Below, piece by piece: positions 1 through 13,000 of a DNA stretch of 64,000 nucleotides. The notes beneath the pieces were generated by a model. It had not been told where the DNA came from. It worked only from the letters and a program-made list of their open reading frames with translations, and did not search any database. A program made the translations under genes and the position numbers. Location: assembly GCA_021396245.1 (NCBI GenBank), contig WNYE01000011.1, forward strand, positions 124,001-188,000. The letters run 5' to 3'. Every line of letters starts with the position of its first letter. Within the stretch, counting starts at the first letter, position 1. Origin of the DNA: Sporothrix humicola (taxonomy: Eukaryota; Ascomycota; Sordariomycetes; Ophiostomatales; Ophiostomataceae).

Positions 1-2918
1 CATTTTCAGGGTCGGCGTCCGTCATCGTCTGCTGCTGTCGAACCTGGTGACCAGGTGCGCATAGCTTGCCAGTTGCAGAAACTGAAAACCGCTCAAGCAA
101 TTTTTTGTTCTTGGTTTGTGTGGGCCGAACAGGACAGCTTTCAGACGACTATTTACGGAGTACACACACAGGCTCCGCGCCCTTGGACTGGAAGAGAAGG
201 AGAGACGTCTGGTCCAGGGTGGTGAAGCCACGCAAGATTGCTCAGGGTCCTTGTCCCAGGCTGGCCAACGTTGAACGATTTCTGGGCAGTCTGGCGCTGC
301 GCCACGTTGCAGACGTTTTGGAACAGTGCAATCCCAACAATATGGATGAGAGAAGTGGGCAATACAGCGAAATTCGGGGCTAGGGGGGCCTTCCAATTTC
401 AATGCCTGTGCGAACCCCCGTCGAGATCCAAAACGACCAGCCTCGTGGGAAATGAGCACGGCTGAGTCCCTTTTGTGTGAAGCACTGCAGTGTTTCTGTG
501 ACAATAAAGTACGGCTGCATACGACGCAAGAATGCGGTGCAATACGTCACACGCATGTACCTTTTTGAGCTTCTTGACTCGTGCGAGAGAGGCAGCAGGG
601 TACAGGCGGTATGCCGCCAAGGACAAAAGCAGCCCCTCTCATAATCCGAACAGATGCAGCATTTGCAAAAGAATGAGGAGACAACTTATAGGAATACGGT
701 TGTAAGCGAGGACTGAAAAGGGCAAGAGGTAAAGAAAGAAATATGCAAAGGCCAATTGGAAAAGGTCTCGAAAATCAAGAAATATGCCAAATTGTTCAGG
801 GCGGGCATGGAGGGAATCCGCAACACGCTACCCAGGGATGGCAGATGGAATTGGCTGCCTCAAGGCGTTTTGACAGAAAAAAAAAAGACTTTGGGCTTCT
901 GTCTATTCATCCCATGTTGTCGACATTTGGATTTCCGTTTGGTCCGCCTTCTCGTCCCGTCATACCGCGACCGTGGAAGGATCACAACGCTCGTCCTTGA
1001 CGACAGCAATGGCAGAGGCTTCCGTAGTACGGACTGCATATACTCTGAACCATAGTTGGTTGATGACATACCTGTCAAAAGCACAAGTACGATGCGCGGG
1101 TACAAAAAGCTGTGGCCCAGAGTTCGTGATATCCCAGCCGTTGGTCGTGTTGCATCGGGAGGTTGCGTCCATCTCTCCGTCGTCTTTATTCAGTGGCCCT
1201 CATTTCTAGATATGTAACTGTATATCTGGCAGTTTTTTTTTTCATGGTCTTTTGACTACACATGTTTTATATATCGCGTATCTGGCGCTCGGTCTTTCTA
1301 ATCCGAGTGGATGTGATTGGCATTTCAAAATTCTTTACACACTCACTTTGAAGGCACCATCCATTCCACAAGACCAAGAGGAACGCGTGCCTTGCACGAG
1401 TCGCGAACGTGGCTCTCGATGCAATGCAAAACTTCTCGGACGCAAGTTTAAAATGAAAGAAGCTCAGAAATGCAGAAAGATGCACGACGTTGGAGCTTTT
1501 CATCGGAACGCGGTTCGCGTTTGCTGACTAGAAAAGAATGCTCGGTTACACTACAGAATTTTTCTTGCTGCAGAACGAGATTCAATGACTACTGTATATT
1601 TTGTATACGATGCATGTCGCAGAGCTTTCTTTTTTATCTGTAACGCGACGCGATTTTTAATTTTACTTTGTCTGCCGGGCACCGTTTCTTTGCATCGAAA
1701 GCTCCATCGACAGAAGCTTGAGCTCCAGCTCAAAGTACAGCTACAGCCATACGGAGGAGTCAGCCTGCATATCCAGTGCATCTCTACGATCCTACATGCA
1801 TGCAGAAAATGCAGGAACATGCACACAAATGCTTCGTGTCCATTCGGCACTCGGACACCAGTGCAGGTACAGCTCACCTTTTAATCATATTCATAACGTC
1901 CTTTTCCTTGTTTTCTCGACGGTGTGGAAAGTCACATGCATCTTGTTCTATTTTTGCTGTCTCACCGTATCGAGTCCCCAGAAGAAATGTACACTAGGAT
2001 CAATGACGATGCTGGTATTTCTGGGGCTCCATATCCTGGCACTGCGTCTTTTCTAACACTTAATCATCCGATGCAGCATGTCGTGTTACCTACGTGTCAT
2101 GGCTCTGTCATGGCGCCCACAGATGGCATTGGCAGTCTTTTCTTCTTACCCCTTTTGGCTCCTTTTGTCTGGCATGTCGATGCCATGTAAGGACAAATAC
2201 TCTGCACATTTGTGGATATCTCGTGCCCGACAGGATTGCATCTCGATGCAAGGCGCGACTCGCTCCTTTGCAGAAACGAGATAAAGAGAAATCTGAAAAA
2301 GGGAGAGAAAAGGAATGGTCATCATCTGATGGAAACTACCATAAAAGAGGAGAGTGTAACGGCTCTGTCTCTCGCTTAGCGAGCGGACCAAGAATTATTT
2401 GTTTCTCTATTCTGCAATCCGTCGTATCCTGTCGCGCTTTTCAGTATCAGAGAGATACACGAACCAGAAGGAGACTTGCGAAACCGCGACAGATCTGTGA
2501 GAAACGGCGAGAACAAAAGAATCCTCCGCCGATTCGGCACTCGACGGGCAAAGTACCGCCGAGTGGACAAAACAGGAATACGAAGAAAGAAGGAAGGACG
2601 AAAGGAAGGACGAAAGGAAGCAAGAAAGAAAGAGAGACAGAAACCGGGCAACATCGTGGAAGGCTTCACAACATGACAACTGCTTCACAAAAGAGCAGAA
2701 ACAGGAAGTGGTTGCGGAGAAGAGTGAGCAGACAGTGGGTAGACCACGAGACAAATGTTTCCGGGCAAGATTTGATTTGTATTTTCTCTTTATGATACGT
2801 CGACTTGTTTCGCTCTGCGTCACCGTGTATCAGAGACAAATATGTCGCCCTCATCCTGACCATGTTGCACAGGAAATTGGTAAAAGCATCAGAAGAAGAT
2901 AATAAAAAACCGGCTCCC
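1..2918. other. Gene-free stretch at the left edge
   Basis: No reading frame here has coding character: the longest frames are rich in Cys, Arg and Ser, overlap one another on both strands and match no family I know. The DNA is AT-richer than the genes to the right. It contains a short purine-rich tandem repeat near 2585-2640 (units of the type AAGGAAGGACGA) and one TACGGAGTA 9-mer at 154-162. A gene truncated by the window edge cannot be excluded. Confidence 0.5.
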
Positions 2919-4092
2919 CTAGAAAATGGCAATGGCGTTGGGAGGACTCGCTACGCCGCCGGGCACTCGCAGCGGGACACTCGCAAAGAAAAACGTCCAC
3001 CGGTCGTGTGCCACACACTGCTCGTGCAGAGCCTCGAGATCAAACATCTCGCCAATGGGCACGCCCCAGCCGGCCAGCACCCACTGGTGGACCAGCCCGC
3101 CGCCCTGCATCTCGTCCTCCCAGCTCTCACCCTTCCACGCCGCACCGGGGCGGACGTGGTCGCCGTACACCGGTGTCTGCTCCATGCCGACGGCGTCGCT
3201 CGCCAGCGCTGCACAGTTGGTCTCCCACAGCCACTGCAGCGTGGCTTTCGTCGGTGACAGGCCCATGAATGCCGGCACCTCACGCAGCGGTAGGGCCTTT
3301 TGCTGTTCCTTGGTCAGCGCATCGTAGGCGGCCGTGAAGCCGATGCGGATCAAGACAATGTCGCCTTGCTCAAACGTGACGCCCTGTTCCTTGACAACGT
3401 CCTTCAAGTGCTCGACGGGGATGCCTGTGCAGGAAAAGTGGTCTAGCTTGATGCCGTGCCGCTCCGCATAGCCGGCGTAGTCGAGCAGGACGCCCCGGCC
3501 AACGATGCCGCCATGCGCAACCCAGGCTAGGTGGGGGTCAGCAAACCTCTCATCATGCAACCAGCCTTTATGGAGCTTCCTCAAAACGTACAGTCGATGC
3601 CGAGGACATTGGACGACTCAACTTCCTCCTGCGTCTTGTTGTTGTAGAACACCTTTGCCTTTTGATAGCCTGCACTCTGCGTCAGTTTGTGTTTGTCATT
3701 TGCATTAAATGGGCCATCCCTCGTCAAAGCTCACCATAGTGACGGAACCCATCCCACTGGCTGCTGCACTGCGTATTGAACACAAGCGCGTCGTCGTTGA
3801 CCACCCGCTGGTCCTCTGACTCGTCGGTGGTACGCAGCCGGCTCTCAATCGTGTGCTGGAAGGCCTTGCGTCCGAAGCTCGGAAAGTATGGTTTGTTGAG
3901 CGGCCAGTCCAATGAGACACGGGCACCCGAGCGAATCTGGGATACTGCAGCAGCCGAAACAACCTCCGGCGTCAACATGTTTAGAGCGCCGAGGGCGTCG
4001 TCATCTCCGGCGTACAGGCCCCAGGCGTTGCCGGCGGGGCCGTTCGGGTCGAGCGGCAAGGCTGAGAATGGGGGCCGTGGCGGAACAGGCAT
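2919..4092 (-). CDS. Cyclase-family protein (kynurenine formamidase-like fold), three exons
   Basis: Model: exons 4092-3735, 3669-3592 and 3526-2919 on the minus strand, giving 347 residues. Both introns are 65 bases. The first begins GTGAGC and ends GCAG; the second begins GTACGT, has a CTGAC branch site and ends CTAG, and joining restores GIDSWVAHGGIVGRGVLLDY. That block and the tail GWGVPIGEMFDLEALHEQC are typical of the cyclase family (PF04199), metal-dependent hydrolases such as arylformamidase; fungal members mostly have unknown substrates. The metal motif HxGTHxDxxxH lines up with residues 108-118, but both first histidines are glutamine here (Q108, Q112) while D114 and H118 remain. 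I believe this SSQWDG form is common in fungal members, so the activity may differ from the bacterial enzymes. No signal peptide is seen, so it is probably cytosolic. Substrate unknown. Confidence 0.85.
3527..3734 (-). other. Two introns of the cyclase-family gene
   Basis: Intron 1 runs from 3734 down to 3670 and intron 2 from 3591 down to 3527. Between them lies a 78-base exon (3669-3592). Donor and acceptor dinucleotides are GT and AG, and the reading frame is kept across both junctions. Confidence 0.8.
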
Positions 4093-4579
4093 TGTTAATG
4101 TGAGAGGTAGCTTATCGTGGGAGTGTAGAGAGCGAAGTGAAATTTGAAGTGCTCAATTTACAAACGTTCATACGATGTAGACAGAGCCGGCTGACTTTGT
4201 TTTGTGCCATCACCTCTTCACTTTCGCTAAATCGAGCTTCCCCACTACTTTAACATCGAGCCTGTGTCATACAAAGTCTTCTCCGCACGTCAATAGGATC
4301 ATGCAAAGAGGGGTTCGCTAGGAGAAGTCTGGGGAAGTTGAATCTCCGTGATCTGTTGGTGCATATCAAAATAGTTGGTAGTCGATCTAGCCTCCTCATT
4401 TTCGCATAAGGGCTTCCGAGAAAAGATGGGGTAAACAATGGCGTTGGCAATTGGCTAGTCTGCACAACGGTCCTCCTTGGCGATGTAGACTTGAGCTTCC
4501 ACACTGTGGCGCCCGGCCCGGAGGTCTTGTTTGCTTTCTAGACAGAAGCAGCATTGATGGTTTAGTTTATCGACCGAAA
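4093..4579. other. Intergenic gap between cyclase and RNase H-fold genes
   Basis: This is the 5' side of the cyclase gene and the 3' side of the next minus-strand gene. No reading frame or RNA is recognisable. It should hold the cyclase promoter, but I see no clear TATA or other box. Confidence 0.4.
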
Positions 4580-5284
4580 TCATAGCAGGTACGGCCCCGG
4601 TGGGCCGGTGTTGGACGGACTTGGTTGCCGTGTCGCAAGCCTCGCCGCCGCCTCTATCTTTGTGCCAAACTTGTTTCGTGGTGTATACAGCACGCTCGTC
4701 TCGCATCCTGCTGCTGCATACTCGCCCATCACATCGCTTATCCGCTGCCACAGATCGCGATTTTGCACCGGGATGGTGTGTCCGATGTGCCACTGCTGGA
4801 CCTTCCATTCTCGAAGCCAGCTCGTCAGGCCCTTTGCCATGATATACGATGCCGTGGAAATGACAAGCCTATCGACACCGTCCTCCTTGGCCCAGTCGCG
4901 GTACTCTAGTGCCGCGAGCACACCTCTCAGGTCGGCCCGGGTGCGCGAGGCGGGGTGCGGTTCGCCATCAAGGCCGACCGGCTCCAGCTGCCCTGATACA
5001 ATGCCATCGGGACCCTGCTCGCGCGCAAAGGCCCATCCGGCAACAAAGTTCCGTCCTCCGACTGTCGTTTCGTTCAATCCTGTTCCAGAAACAGCCCCGC
5101 CTGCTTCGGGCCTGCTGCTGTCGACGGGGAGAATGAGAGTCTTGGTATATGTGGCCGTGGATGAGCGACTCGAACAAGGCAGTGATGCATGACATCCCGG
5201 TGCGAACCTGTTTGTAAGTTTCGATGCCGCTTTGGTGTGTTTAAAAGTGGTAGGCATCCATACTCCGTCCTTGCCGTTCCCCAT
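4580..5284 (-). CDS. RNase H-fold protein with degenerate active site (possible pseudogene)
   Basis: The 234-residue frame aligns by eye with the RNase HI-like fold: a glycine-tryptophan strand (GGRNFVAGWAF, about 76-86), a helix that normally starts NRAEL (here RTRADLRGVLAAL, from 114), a strand that normally reads TDS (here VISTASYIM, 141-149), then W-x-x-W spacing and PVQNRDLW (about 172-179). RNase H needs four acidic residues (DEDD). Here the helix Glu is Asp118, the TDS Asp is Ala145, and the last Asp sits where Glu211 is found (KIEAAARLA). The first Asp strand is poorly preserved (LPVDSS). Hydrolysis of RNA in RNA-DNA hybrids is therefore unlikely. Upstream, the same frame continues past a single TAG (5329-5327) into another 174-codon frame. 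It could be a decayed gene, a gene with an unseen intron, or a protein kept for a non-catalytic role. Confidence 0.6.
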   Translation of the reverse strand: MGNGKDGVWMPTTFKHTKAASKLTNRFAPGCHASLPCSSRSSTATYTKTLILPVDSSRPEAGGAVSGTGLNETTVGGRNFVAGWAFAREQGPDGIVSGQLEPVGLDGEPHPASRTRADLRGVLAALEYRDWAKEDGVDRLVISTASYIMAKGLTSWLREWKVQQWHIGHTIPVQNRDLWQRISDVMGEYAAAGCETSVLYTPRNKFGTKIEAAARLATRQPSPSNTGPPGPYLL

Positions 5285-5326
5285 GACCGTCGCGGCAATG
5301 GGTTTCGTTGCTAGCTCCGGAGTTGC

Positions 5327-5851
5327 CTACTTCGGTGCCTCTAGTGAGAATCGTGCATCCGCTGTCTCGTCGCCTGCTGGAACCTGCTTCTTTTGCCGCT
5401 TCCGCCGGTCTTTTGCATCGCTTCCTCCCGTAGCAGTAGGCAAGACCGTCTCCCGCTGTCGAGGCAGTTTTCCCGTTGCCGATGACGCTTGTTTCCGAAG
5501 CCCCTGGCTGATTGCTGCGTCGCTCCAGGTTGCGTCCAAGACGTCACAAACAGAGCTGTTCAGGCCCGGAAGATTTGGAGCTTGGTATCTATGAAGGCCA
5601 TCATCTCCGACAACAACACGGACCCGTAATAATAGCGAAAGTTCCTGTGGCCGGCCATTGGTCTTGCCAGCACGGCGTCCACGTAACCGCCCTGCGTCAA
5701 CGGGTTGCACTGCAGCGACAACATTTGGCCTACTGCCATCTCCACTCGGAGGTGCAATGTGGAGGTCAACCTTCAGATGTGCCGGTAAGAGATCGGCCGA
5801 ATGACGACCAAGGATGGGAACCGTCTCGCCGGAATGCGTTCGCTTTGGCAT
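5327..5851 (-). other. Upstream open frame in phase with the RNase H-fold ORF, separated by one TAG
   Basis: This 174-codon ATG frame ends at a TAG (5329-5327). Fifteen sense codons follow in the same phase before the ATG at 5284. I recognise no domain in it; it has a basic stretch (KDRRKRQKKQ) near the end. A competing minus frame at 5769-5560 contains a more protein-like run (NFRYYYGSVLLSEMMAFIDTK), which would need a frameshift to join. No good GTRAGT donor that would remove the TAG was found. It is best read as the damaged 5' part of the gene below it, or as chance. Confidence 0.25.
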
Positions 5852-8800
5852 GTCTCCTATTGATTATAGGGGTTCGTGCCGAGAATTGAGGTGCGATGGC
5901 CAAGGTTGATGAGCTGGGGGGGAATGTGACCAAGCTTTGCTTGCTATTCGGACGAAACAAAATGTCCCGAAGCGATGCGAGTACTCTTTTCAAGCAAACA
6001 TCTTGCGAAGAGGTCGTTCTGTTCGATTAGGCAAACGTCTCTCCATGTTGTTTTCATACTGAACATGTGGGTCTGCCAAATGAGGCACAGTTCGCGAGGC
6101 AAAATCGCGTTGATGCGATTGCAGGCAACCGTGCGAGCCAATCCTTCCACATTCAGACTCAAGCACTACACAGCCTCCCAGTGGCTCCAAAACCGTGGCA
6201 GTGAGAGGCCTATTAGGCAGAGGACTCCGATTTTCGCGTGTGCACTGCATAAATATCGACGATCGTGAGATGCAAAGATCGGGTTATCAGATCGATAGAT
6301 CCCACAAGACTAACGCCGTCTCTGACGTGCCTTTGGATATCGACACCTTGGACCAGCAGAGTGGCATGTTTCTTCGTAGTAAAGATTGTACGACAAGAAA
6401 CAATAGTAAAGATGGCCCCGGTCGACGCGCCTCAAAAACACTTGTCATGTCCAGGTGCCATCTCTTCAATCCTGCAGATGTGTCAAATTGCTTTTCGTTT
6501 GCGTGAACGGAACACGTCTGTCAAAAAAAAAAAAAAAAAAGAGCGCGGATCAGCAGTCATCAATAAACGGCGTTTGAACGACTGTTTATTGCAGGACAAT
6601 GCTGATGGGGATATGGGTAAGGCAAATAAACATGCAGATGGCGGGGGATAAAATGTAGGTTTCTGTGACCACTGCCTGCCCTCAAAAGGTTGGCTATCTC
6701 GAGATCCAAGGTGGGTGACACGTCGTATGCTTGGGATTATTACCTCACAAATTCATCTTTGTGAGTTTTGGATGTTACTCTGATCGCCAAATGCCATTCC
6801 CTTGGATATGATACTCAGGAAGTATCTCCCTCAAAAGGCGCGGTTCAGCCAAAAGAGGGAGAAGAATGAGAAAAATTGGGAAAAATTGATGTTCAGGGAT
6901 GAGACTGGGCATGTCGAGAAGGAATCCCTAGCTGCATGCCGGATAGCCGCGTCGACCCTGGGATGAAAACAACAGCAGTGGGAGAGAAAAGCGACAAGAA
7001 AGCCGGTAAAATGGCGGCTGGCAATCTCAACACGAAGCACCATCCAGGACGGGACAGCTGTATTCCTCCACTTCTCCGCTTTCTCTTCCACATGGATTCG
7101 CTAGAGGTTGATGGTGTGCTGGGGAGATGATGGATTTTCTGCTACCCTGAAAGTTTTGAAATTATTGCCCTAGAAAAAGGATAATGTGGTCTGGAACATG
7201 CTGTGTGGACAGCCTTCTGGGCCTGGTCAAGCCATTCGGCGCCAACGATGCGGAACGACGTCATCGGGCGTCCGCAAGGGGCTTTCAAATTTCTTATTTC
7301 GCTCTGGCCTGTCTTTGTGACAGGATTCAGCCGTCGTTCCCTCGTGTGCCAGGTTGGGTTGGGAAAAGGACTCGTGGCGAGGCCCTTCTGCAGCGCCAAG
7401 CAGCTGTGTGATTAACTTCTGCTTTGCTGACAAGTAAGAAGGGTTCATGTTGGCTTCTTTTTGGCAAAGCGTTGCTGATGTTCTGTGTAATTGGAAGCAT
7501 GGCGCAGGAAATAAATCTCTCGCAATGTCCCCTTATCAACCCATCCCATGCCAGACGGCATCAATTGTCCAAAACTTGGATCTCCCCTTATCAAATGCCA
7601 GCCTCATTAGGTGAAAGGGGACTCGGTGCCTCCCCTAATTGGTGAGTTACAATGGCTACGAAAGTGCTGAGCTCGATAGTTTTGCAGAAGTTCTCCTTAT
7701 TCCCATTCTCCCAGCTCGATCGGCAAGATCGGCACCAGCTCAAATCACGTGTACCTGGAAGAGGTGAGAGATTGAGGTGCAGCGTACGTCGTATCTTGTA
7801 TCCTATGAGAGTCTGCTTGCGAGGCAATCCGTAAGGAGTTGAAGGGTTTTGGAGCGAAACGCAAAGGCGCAAAATTTCGAGGGAAAGGGTTGTGAGCCGT
7901 GTGAGCTAACCCTGGTTGTCAGGGTCAGACCCGGCCGCTATTGGAAGAACGCACTGACAATCGCGTGTCGTCAACAGCCCCATCAACCTGTAAAGAAAGG
8001 TCAATCAATCTCGCGAATACAGCCGTCATGGCCCGCAAAGACAGGTGGTGAAAAGAGGAGAAAAGTTGTGCAGCAGAAACGCAGAATGGGGAGACGGACT
8101 CAGGGACTTGCATACTCGTGAAGGGTGGAGATGGGAAAGGGGAGAGACGATGGCTGCAACAATGCTGCTCCATTCTCATGTGCGTTCTTCTTGTTGGCTG
8201 TCAAGCGCCATCCGTTTTCTTTTGGTGTCTATCCAGCGTGCCTGGCAGGTTCGGCTCTGTCGTATTGCACGCTCAAACGGCGTCTGTTAGGTCCTTTCGT
8301 CCCCTTTTGTTGCGGGCCTGGACTGGATCCTGTCTAAACTGGTGCTTGCCAAAATGCAGTAGCGATCAGCAAAAGACTAGATTTCCATGGAACATGGCTT
8401 GTCCAAAAAAACGCGGTCTTCGAGACAGTGGACACTGGTGTGGGATAACGGACACCAGCGGCGAGCTGAAATTCAACCTCCGCGTTTGTCCAAGAGCGCC
8501 AACAGCCAGTCAAGTTGCGCAACCCTATTTTGCGAGATTGTGTTGTCGTTTCTTGATTTGGGTTTCGATGTGTGAAGAGGTAAGACACGGCCGGCGTTCT
8601 AGCCCCTCAAAATTATTTTCCCGCCTCGTTTTCTGCCTCGTTCGCGTCCTTTCCCCTCCTCTTGTGTCTCTCCTGGAGAGAAAGGGGTTCTTGAATTTGA
8701 CCTCAAAGCCTGTTTTAGCAGTTGCACAACATGACCTGGGCGAGAAACAGAGAAACAAAAGACATAAAATGCCGAGATACTTACGAGAACTCTGTACAGA

Positions 8801-10081
8801 ACATGACGAGAAGTCGATGCACACAATTGTTTGGACAAGGGACGTTGCATGGTTTGGTGCTTGATATCATGGGGATGTTGCAAACTACAAACCCGGGGAA
8901 ACCCAATAAAGTTTGTGATGACCAGTCACGAGAGTCCAGACCTTTACCCAAATAAAGAAGGAGCCCCCGTCAAAGTAATATGCGTACTTGCCGGCTAGAA
9001 TATCTATTATTTTGAAGCCGCTCGAAAGGCAGCTGGGAGGGAAGGCATTTTGATTGTCCGCCGACCGGCAAACGTGGGAAAGTGCGTGGCATTTTGTAAT
9101 AATCGGGAGGCACACGTCGCGCACAAGAAGAAGGTACGGTCTTGCCACTACGTCAGAAACATCCGATATTTTGGGTTTTTAGAGTGTTTCCATCGTCGCT
9201 TCAGGGCAAGGGAGCCCGCTAGACAAGCCGCTTCAGGCCCCTGAGGCACAATTCTCGCCAGTTACGTAGGACGCCCCGCTTGCGCCCGCTCTTCTGCTGT
9301 CGGGAAATACGCTGCCCACCGAAGAACCCACTTTGGGAGGCAGGAGCCCACTTTTGCCTGCCAATCCGCTGCGCTGGAACTCGCTCCTGCCGTTTTCTTT
9401 TGCTAAGACAAAATAAAGCACTGCGCGGACTAAGACACCGCCGCCAGGAAAGAAGGTCCCAAGAAGCCAAGGAAGTCTGGCTGCAGTTTGTCGCAACAAA
9501 GAAGCTACACAAACACACAAGCAGGAAGGAGCTAAGGGGGCCACGAAAAATCTCCATCCACCAGCTCTAGCACTTCCCTCACCTTTTCGAATCCCGACCA
9601 CCAGGCCACCAGTCGCGCCTTCCTTTCCCTCTCCACGACAAGGCAGAAGGCAGGCTCCATCGGTCATACACTACCATCTTCGCGCCTTCTCTTTTTTTTT
9701 TCTTACCATTCTGATTGGTTTCACGGTCTATCCTTGTATCTTTTGTTGCCTTGCATCTCTTACCTTTCTAGCTGCCAGTCAGCCATCATCGCCATCACCC
9801 TTTCTTTCGTCTTTCTTCGCCAACTCTGACCTCTTTGTGCTCAAAACAAACCCTGGGCAACACTAACAGCGCCGCGTGCCCACCTCCACCTAAATAAGAC
9901 AAACTTTTCACAGCGCGAAGCCATCAAAGACGACACGGCAAAGGGCTACTTTTCTTCGGTTTTTGAGCCTTTCGCGTCTTCTTTTCATCCCGCCATCTAA
10001 ACGACTCCTTCTCAGCTCATCCTGCGAGTCAAAACCGATGGTCCCAGACTCTACAGCCTCCGTTCTCACGCCTCCGTCAAG
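5852..10081. other. 4.2-kb gene-free stretch, including the PRP24 leader
   Basis: No convincing coding frame. The longest (8118-8864, plus) is Cys, Arg and Ser rich with no family resemblance. An A-run of 18 lies at 6523-6540 and a TACGTCGTA palindrome at 7785-7793. From about 9560 to 10081 the plus strand becomes rich in C and T blocks, as is usual for transcription-start regions and leaders of fungal genes, and fits the promoter and 5' leader of PRP24. Confidence 0.5.
6523..6540 (+). repeat. Poly(A) run
   Basis: A run of at least 18 adenines in intergenic DNA. Nothing upstream resembles a retroelement. Confidence 0.8.
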
Positions 10082-13000
10082 ATGGCCAGCCCTCCTCCCT
10101 CCCCTTCGCCAGTAGGCGAAGACAGCTGGCTCGACTACATTGATCAACAACGCCGCACTGCGGCCGAACTGAAGCAGCGCATCCGTGTTGTCGAGCTCTA
10201 TCGTTCCGCTGTCAATGCCGAGCCCGGCAGCATACGCGTCTGGATCGCCTATTGCGACTACTTTTGGGCCCTTCATTTCGAGTGCATGCAGCGCACCGGC
10301 GGTGTCGCCGACTGGCCGTACGAAGAGCAGCAGGCTGCTTGCGAGATCTTCTCGCTCGACTCAGCTCTCCATCTATGGAGCGAAGGCCACGAAGCAACAA
10401 AGTACCGCCTCAGCGACAGCCATGAGCTTTGGAATCGATGGATTTCCCTGGAACGCGACCTGCTTGATCGAACGCGCACCGCTGAGGGCGTGCGGCGCAT
10501 CACTCACCTATACCGCAATCGACTGACAATACCACACGCTACCTGGGAAGACACGTCCTCGGCGTTTAGCTCTTTCTTGTCCGAATACAACCCGGCTGCC
10601 TACGAGGAGACGATGCGCGCCGTGACAGAGCAATCGCGGATAGCAAGACACATTTACGAATTGCGCGACCCAATGGAGATGGCCTTGCGTGCCGCCATCC
10701 GCGCCGGCGACGAAGAGGCCCATCGCGAAGCCATGTCGAGGTATCTAGGTTGGGAGGTGGCAAACGCTCTGGCCGAGCGAAACGACAAGGTCACGGCCAT
10801 GCGTGTCGCATTCGGTCTTTTTGCGCGCGCGTTGACGAGCATCTTTCAGACGGACGATGCGGCGTGGACTGACCTGGTCGTTTTTATCTCGCAGCTGCGA
10901 AGTGAATTGGAAACCGGCCCAAACCGTAACGAGGAGCTGGCACGCTATATTCCAAACAGTCTCGATGTTATGCAACGTGCCGTGCAGCACTGCCCTTGGT
11001 CTGGTGCGCTCTGGGTTCGCTATATCATCAGCGGCGAGCAGGCCAGCCTCAGTTTCTCCGACATGGAGCGCATAAAGCATGCAGCAACTAACAGCTCCCT
11101 GGACCGCGACGGTATGGCTGCTGTTGTCGACATGTATGCCGCGTGGTGTGGCTACTTGCGCCGTTGTGCCATTGACCCGAATGCGTCCGACGAAGCTGTT
11201 GATCTTGCCGATTCAGGCCTTGTGGCTGCCCTCGAAGCTGTCCAGGTATGGGGCGAGCGTCGATTTGGCAGTGCCTTCCAGGGTGACCCAAACTTCCGCC
11301 TCGAACGCATCATGATCTATCACCTAACCGAAAAGCACGGCGCCATCGACGAGGCACGCGAGCATTGGGAGAAGCTCGCGAAGAAAGAACTGCTCGCCCA
11401 CGACTATAGTTTCTGGCTAAGCTACTACCTGTGGGAGATGAACCTTTTCCAGTCACAAAAAGGAACCGGCCGAAGCCCGACGCCCGCACCGCCAACACGA
11501 ATGTCACGTACGCCGACCCGTCCTGCGAGTGTCCTCAACCGAGCCCTGCATGACCCTCAACTCAACTGGCCCGAGCGCATCATCGAGATTTACGTCCAGC
11601 ACTGCAACGATTTCGAAAGCTCCGACGTTCTTCGCGGTGCCCTTGACGACGTACACAACATCCGAAAAATCATTGCACAGCAACGCAAAGAGGCTGCAGC
11701 TGCACAGGCTGCTGCTCAAGCCGACGCCCAGGCTCGCGCGCAAGCAGAGGCAGACGCGAGGGCTGGGCCGGTCGCCCCATCCGAGGCCCATGCCGTCCAG
11801 CACGGCGCAGAGGATGCGCATGACGAACCGGCTTCCAGCTTGAAACGGAAATGGGAGACAAATGCCACAGATGAAGCCACTGGGTCTGCAACAAAGAAGC
11901 CCAGAAGCGAAAACGGTGTGCGCCAAAGCGACGAGCAGCAACAGCAAACATTGAAGCGCGACCGCGAGAATACGTCCGTTTTTGTTTCGAATCTGCCGGT
12001 TGATGTCACGTCCACAAAAGTTCGGCAATATTTCCGCGAGTACGGCCACGTAAACAACATGCAGCTCAGAAAAGAGGATGACGGCAAGTCGGCAGTTGCG
12101 TTAGTCGAGTTCCGTTCTGTTGAAGACGTCCAGACTGCTCTCATTCGTGACGGTAAGTATTTCGGCGACCACCAAATATCCGTCACAGCGGCAACCGGAA
12201 TTACGCTCTACATTACGAACTTCCCACCATCCGCGGACGACGCGTTCATTCACAACCTTTTCGACGACTGCGGGCAAATATTCGGTATCCGGTGGCCAAG
12301 CCTCAAGTACAACGCCCACCGCCGCTTCTGCTACGTTTCGTTCCGGAGTGCCGAGTCAGCCGCAAGGGCTACCAAGCTCAACGGCCAGCTGCTTGAGGGC
12401 AAGTACAAGCTGTCCGTCCAGTACTCTGACCCTTCGGCGAAGAAGGCACGTGACGGCGCTACGGACGAGGGCCGCGAGGTACACGTGAAGAACATTCCCT
12501 TTGACGCCGACGAGCCGGTCATTGAGAAGTTGTTCTCAAAGCACGGTACGGTTGAGCGCGTTCGCCTGCTCCGCAACATTGCTGGCCGTAGCCGCGGATC
12601 TGCCTTTGTCGTCATGAAGACAAAGGAAGAAGCGGACAAGGCAGTTTCAGAGTTGAACCAGGTCAAGATGGGCTCGCAGATCCTGACTGTCGAAATTTCT
12701 GTACCGACAAATTCCCGACCCTCGGCAAGAGAAACATCCGTCACTGCCGAGTCAATAGCTTCCGGTGGCGGTGGTGGTGACGATGGCGACGACACCAAAG
12801 AAACCGACAAGGAGGAACTTCGCAACCGGACATTCGCTCTACTAGGCATTCCAGACACGGTCAATATTTCCCGTGTCCGGGCATTGGTCGAGCCCCATGG
12901 CCACATTACGAAACTAGTGCTCCGTGCCGACCACGGCGGTGCCATTGTCGAATTCGCGGATGCGGTAACCGCTGGAAAGGCACAATTGGCCCTAGAAGGC

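Noticed and set aside
8118..8864. 248-codon plus-strand open frame
   Set aside because: Cys-, Arg- and Ser-rich composition, no domain, no codon bias, overlapped by open frames on the other strand.
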